From positions 57,627 through 121,626 of the forward strand of contig JAUCGA010000003.1 of assembly GCA_030377865.1 (NCBI GenBank): a DNA stretch of 64,000 nt. Direction: 5' to 3'. Below, in pieces: positions 61,544-64,000 of this stretch. Below the pieces are notes generated by a model. It was given only the letters and a program-made list of their open reading frames with translations, had not been told where the DNA came from and did no database searches. How positions within the stretch are numbered: position 1 is the first letter of the stretch; each line of letters begins with the position of its first letter. The position numbers were made by a program, and so were the translations under genes. Source of the DNA: Anaerolineales bacterium HSG25 (GTDB lineage: Bacteria; Chloroflexota; Anaerolineae; 4572-78; J111).

Positions 61544-63592
61544 TTATTTAGCTGATGTTAGCCCTTCCAACTCCGATACTGTAGCAACCGGCTGTTGACA
61601 TGTGAAATTCTCGCACACATAGGCTGTCGCGATCCCACCTTGTGCCGGATGATCATGCAGAAGTTCGGGATGATCATCCGCGTCGCTTGCCGAGGCCACA
61701 GCAACGATTTGGTTGGGGCGATACGGTTTCTGCAACGTCTCCAGCATGGCTTGGATAGTCGGGTCATCCAACTCACCCACCAACGCGATTTCTTTGGGAG
61801 CCGTGGTAGCGAACTCAAACGCGCCCAACCAGTGAGCAAACGCGCCCGGATGCTGGCTGAGTGGCCCTTGTAAGGCGGCCAAGGCTCTAGTGGCTACTTC
61901 GTGATAGGTGTGCTCACCGGTAAAGGCGGCCAGCAATAACAAATTCCGAATCGCCATGCTGTTACCAGATGGGGTAGCATTGTCCTGTAAATTCTTTGGC
62001 CGCGTGACCAACTGCTCATGATCGTCAGCTGTGTCAAAAAAGCCACCGTCCGCCTCATCGCTAAAATACTCCAGAACCGTATCCATCAGCCCCCTAGCCC
62101 AATTGAACCACTGAGGGTCGAAACAGGTTTGGTACAACGCCAACAAACCATCGGCATAAAAGGCGTAATCCTCAAGATAGCCCATCAGTTTGGCCTCACC
62201 CGCATCGGCTTTCCAAGTACGGAACAACCGCCCCTCTTTTTGCATGGTCGAGAGGGTAAATTCGGCATTTTGAATGGCCGTGTTGATATAGTCAGATCGA
62301 TTTAGCACCCTGCCTGCTTCGGCAAATGCGGCCAACATGAGGCCGTTCCAAGCAGTGATGATTTTCTCATCACGAGCCGGTTTGACTCGATTCTCGCGGG
62401 CGATAAACAACGTTGAACGACCTCGCTCTAGCATCTCCTGCAACTGCTCCAACGGCATGTCCAACGTTTCAGCCATCTCGCTGAGGGGGTGAGTCAGATG
62501 CAGAATCGACTCTCCCTCAAAGTTACCACTCGGACGCACGTCATACACCTCGCAGAAAATCTGTCCATCCTCCTCGCCTAACAAATCAAGCACTGCTGGT
62601 GGAGTCCACAAAAAGAATTTACCCTCAACTCCCTCACTATCAGCATCCTGAGTCGAGTAAAACCCTCCCGCCGGATCAGTCATCTCACGGGTCACATAAT
62701 CAAGCGTCTGCTCGACGATTTGGCGATAAAACGGTTTGCCGGTCAATTGATAGGCATGCAGGTAGAGTCGAGCTAGAAGCGCATTGTCATACAGCATTTT
62801 CTCGAAATGAGGCACCAGCCACACCGCATCAACGGAGTAGCGATGGAAGCCACCGCCGAGTTGGTCATACATGCCGCCTTGGGCCATCTTCTGCAAAGTT
62901 ATCTCGACCATTTCGAGAATGTTGGCTTGGGGGTCTCGCTGATAGGCTCGGAGCAGGAAATCGTAGGCCATCGGTTGCGGGAACTTGGGTGATCCAGTAT
63001 TACCTCCATTCTTGTGGTCAAAATTATGAGCCAACGACTGCACCGCCTGTTCGATAACTGATGAATCGAGCCAGTTTTGACTATCGAGCGACATGGTGGC
63101 CTGAATATGGTTCAAGATGGTATTGGCATTGCTGGTAATATCCTCTTTTTGGTTGTGATAGGCATGGGAGATGCTTTTTAGCACCTGTTCAAAACTAGGC
63201 ATGCCATATCGCGACGAGGGAGGATAGTAGGTTCCGCCATAAAATGGCACACCATCCGGCGTTAAGAAAACGCTCATAGGCCAACCGCCATGCCCTGTCA
63301 GCGCCATCACCGCTTTCATATAGATGGTGTCCAAATCGGGACGCTCCTCGCGGTCAACCTTAATGTTGACATATAGCTCATTCATAATCTGAGCCGTCTT
63401 CTCATTCTCAAAACTCTCGTGCTCCATAACATGACACCAATGACAGGCCGAGTAGCCAATGCTCAAAAAAATCGGCTTATCCTCGGTTTTTGCTTTATAA
63501 AGGGCTTCTTCGCCCCATGTATACCAGTCTACAGGATTGTTGGCATGTTGTAAGAGGTAGGGGCTACTTTCCTGAGCTAATCGGTTCGGCAT
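61544..63592 (-). CDS. Thioredoxin-domain protein of the YyaL/DUF255 (SSP411) family
   Basis: Start placed at [20 protein letters not shown] (682 aa; AAGGAG seven bases upstream). N-terminal thioredoxin-like domain with C50-H-W-C53 ([11 protein letters not shown]) and the family motif [14 protein letters not shown], then an (alpha/alpha)6-barrel like N-acylglucosamine epimerases (for example [20 protein letters not shown]). The biochemical role of the family is not established. Complete; an IS607 element sits directly behind its stop. Confidence 0.93.
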   Translation of the reverse strand: MPNRLAQESSPYLLQHANNPVDWYTWGEEALYKAKTEDKPIFLSIGYSACHWCHVMEHESFENEKTAQIMNELYVNIKVDREERPDLDTIYMKAVMALTGHGGWPMSVFLTPDGVPFYGGTYYPPSSRYGMPSFEQVLKSISHAYHNQKEDITSNANTILNHIQATMSLDSQNWLDSSVIEQAVQSLAHNFDHKNGGNTGSPKFPQPMAYDFLLRAYQRDPQANILEMVEITLQKMAQGGMYDQLGGGFHRYSVDAVWLVPHFEKMLYDNALLARLYLHAYQLTGKPFYRQIVEQTLDYVTREMTDPAGGFYSTQDADSEGVEGKFFLWTPPAVLDLLGEEDGQIFCEVYDVRPSGNFEGESILHLTHPLSEMAETLDMPLEQLQEMLERGRSTLFIARENRVKPARDEKIITAWNGLMLAAFAEAGRVLNRSDYINTAIQNAEFTLSTMQKEGRLFRTWKADAGEAKLMGYLEDYAFYADGLLALYQTCFDPQWFNWARGLMDTVLEYFSDEADGGFFDTADDHEQLVTRPKNLQDNATPSGNSMAIRNLLLLAAFTGEHTYHEVATRALAALQGPLSQHPGAFAHWLGAFEFATTAPKEIALVGELDDPTIQAMLETLQKPYRPNQIVAVASASDADDHPELLHDHPAQGGIATAYVCENFTCQQPVATVSELEGLTSAK

Positions 63593-63631
63593 AATAAACT
63601 CCTTGTGGATGTGTGATCCGTTGGTTAGATT

Positions 63632-63751
63632 CTTGCTACCCGACATATTGATTAAAGAAGGATTTTTTGATAGAATTGACAGGATTAAAGCAAAAAATTC
63701 TTGTTAATCCGGCCTGATATTAATTTTAGTTAAATATTTGTCGGTAACAAG
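63632..63751. mobile_element. Family-A MITE-like element (shortened)
   Basis: Ends CTTGCTACCCGACATATTG and TTGTCGGTAACAAG; fewer 9-mers than other copies. Flanks do not match. Confidence 0.7.
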
Positions 63752-64000
63752 AGCAGGTTTAATAGTTGGATTTTATCGAGAAAATTATATTGGGGAAATT
63801 GGGAGGACGGTCATGGGCGGGGAGCGGTTTTGGCGGATGTTCTAACGCAAAAAACGCAAGAGGTGCATGGGACAAGGGCTGTTCAGTTCTAATCTATATG
63901 GGCATAATCGTGACGCTACAAGCGTCACCTACAGTAATTTTGTCAGACATGAGGTCGTGGAGGTCACGCTTGTAGCGTGACAAGCATGGAGAACTGAACA
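63752..64000. repeat. Gap ending in a TGTTCAGTTCT-ended palindrome (family K)
   Basis: TGTTCAGTTCT at 63880-63890 is inverted as AGAACTGAACA at the window end (63990-64000). Inside are GTGACGCTACAAGCGTCAC and GGTCACGCTTGTAGCGTGAC. A 69-codon frame over 63766-63975 is not convincing. Confidence 0.7.

Noticed and set aside
63766..63975. 69-codon frame at the window end
   Set aside because: TTG start, no ribosome site, and it overlaps the family-K palindrome.

Overview
The window reads as chromosome of a Chloroflexota-like bacterium (Anaerolineae/Caldilineae type). This is inference from gene content: very long Thr-Pro-rich 'TPTPEPT' lipoproteins, SNase-lamin-tail and SH3 surface proteins, DprE1/DprE2-like sugar epimerase genes, paired M42 peptidases, receiver-first hybrid kinases and a SURF1 oxidase-assembly gene. 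No rRNA, tRNA or CRISPR array was seen. Almost every gene is ordinary housekeeping, signalling or envelope; the unusual part is what lies between them.

Layout. 0-6.3 kb: a sugar ABC importer (binding protein cut by the window edge, two permeases) with a secreted GH9 cellulase gene inside the locus. 6.6-12.8 kb: hypothetical genes, a PLD-like protein, nucleotide-sugar epimerase, GT2 glycosyltransferase, acylphosphatase and prepilin peptidase (minus strand). 13-24 kb: receiver-histidine kinase, SURF1, small hypotheticals, a VapBC pair, a Thr-Pro lipoprotein, a DprE2/DprE1-like pair, argG. 24.7-33.4 kb (plus strand): receiver plus cNMP-SpoIIE phosphatase, SH3 protein, ligA, fabF, secG, a family-5 solute-binding protein and its membrane neighbour. 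34-39 kb: SNase-LTD lipoprotein, then a minus-strand cassette of a CheA-like hybrid, a degenerate RsbT and a receiver. 39.2-45.3 kb: a threonine-rich leader peptide with consensus promoter and attenuator-like hairpins, a surface protein with a possible LAXTG anchor, and thrC, asd and thrH (threonine branch). 45.5-54 kb: VOC protein, TPR protein, FHA-M42-M42 operon, molybdopterin-binding-domain protein, TolB/G5-like lipoprotein. 54.6-60 kb: hybrid kinase, UDP-glucuronate decarboxylase-like enzyme, O-antigen ligase, GtrA. 60.3-61.5 kb: a broken IS607-family element (tnpA intact, tnpB truncated). 61.5-63.6 kb: YyaL/DUF255 thioredoxin-domain protein.

The dominant signal is a dense population of short palindromic, transposase-less elements (MITE-like) in nearly all intergenic gaps. 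I define about a dozen families by their termini (A to L). At least five families show exact target-site duplications of 7-10 bp at individual copies, several copies are nested inside others with duplications that show the order of insertion, and different outer ends carry interchangeable inner hairpins. Several sit exactly at operon junctions: one regenerates a stop codon (TAA to TAG), others duplicate the Shine-Dalgarno of the downstream gene, one supplies the stop codon of an O-antigen ligase. Three gene fragments lie directly against element ends. No transposase for these families is in the window except the unrelated IS607 recombinase, so mobilisation would have to be in trans.
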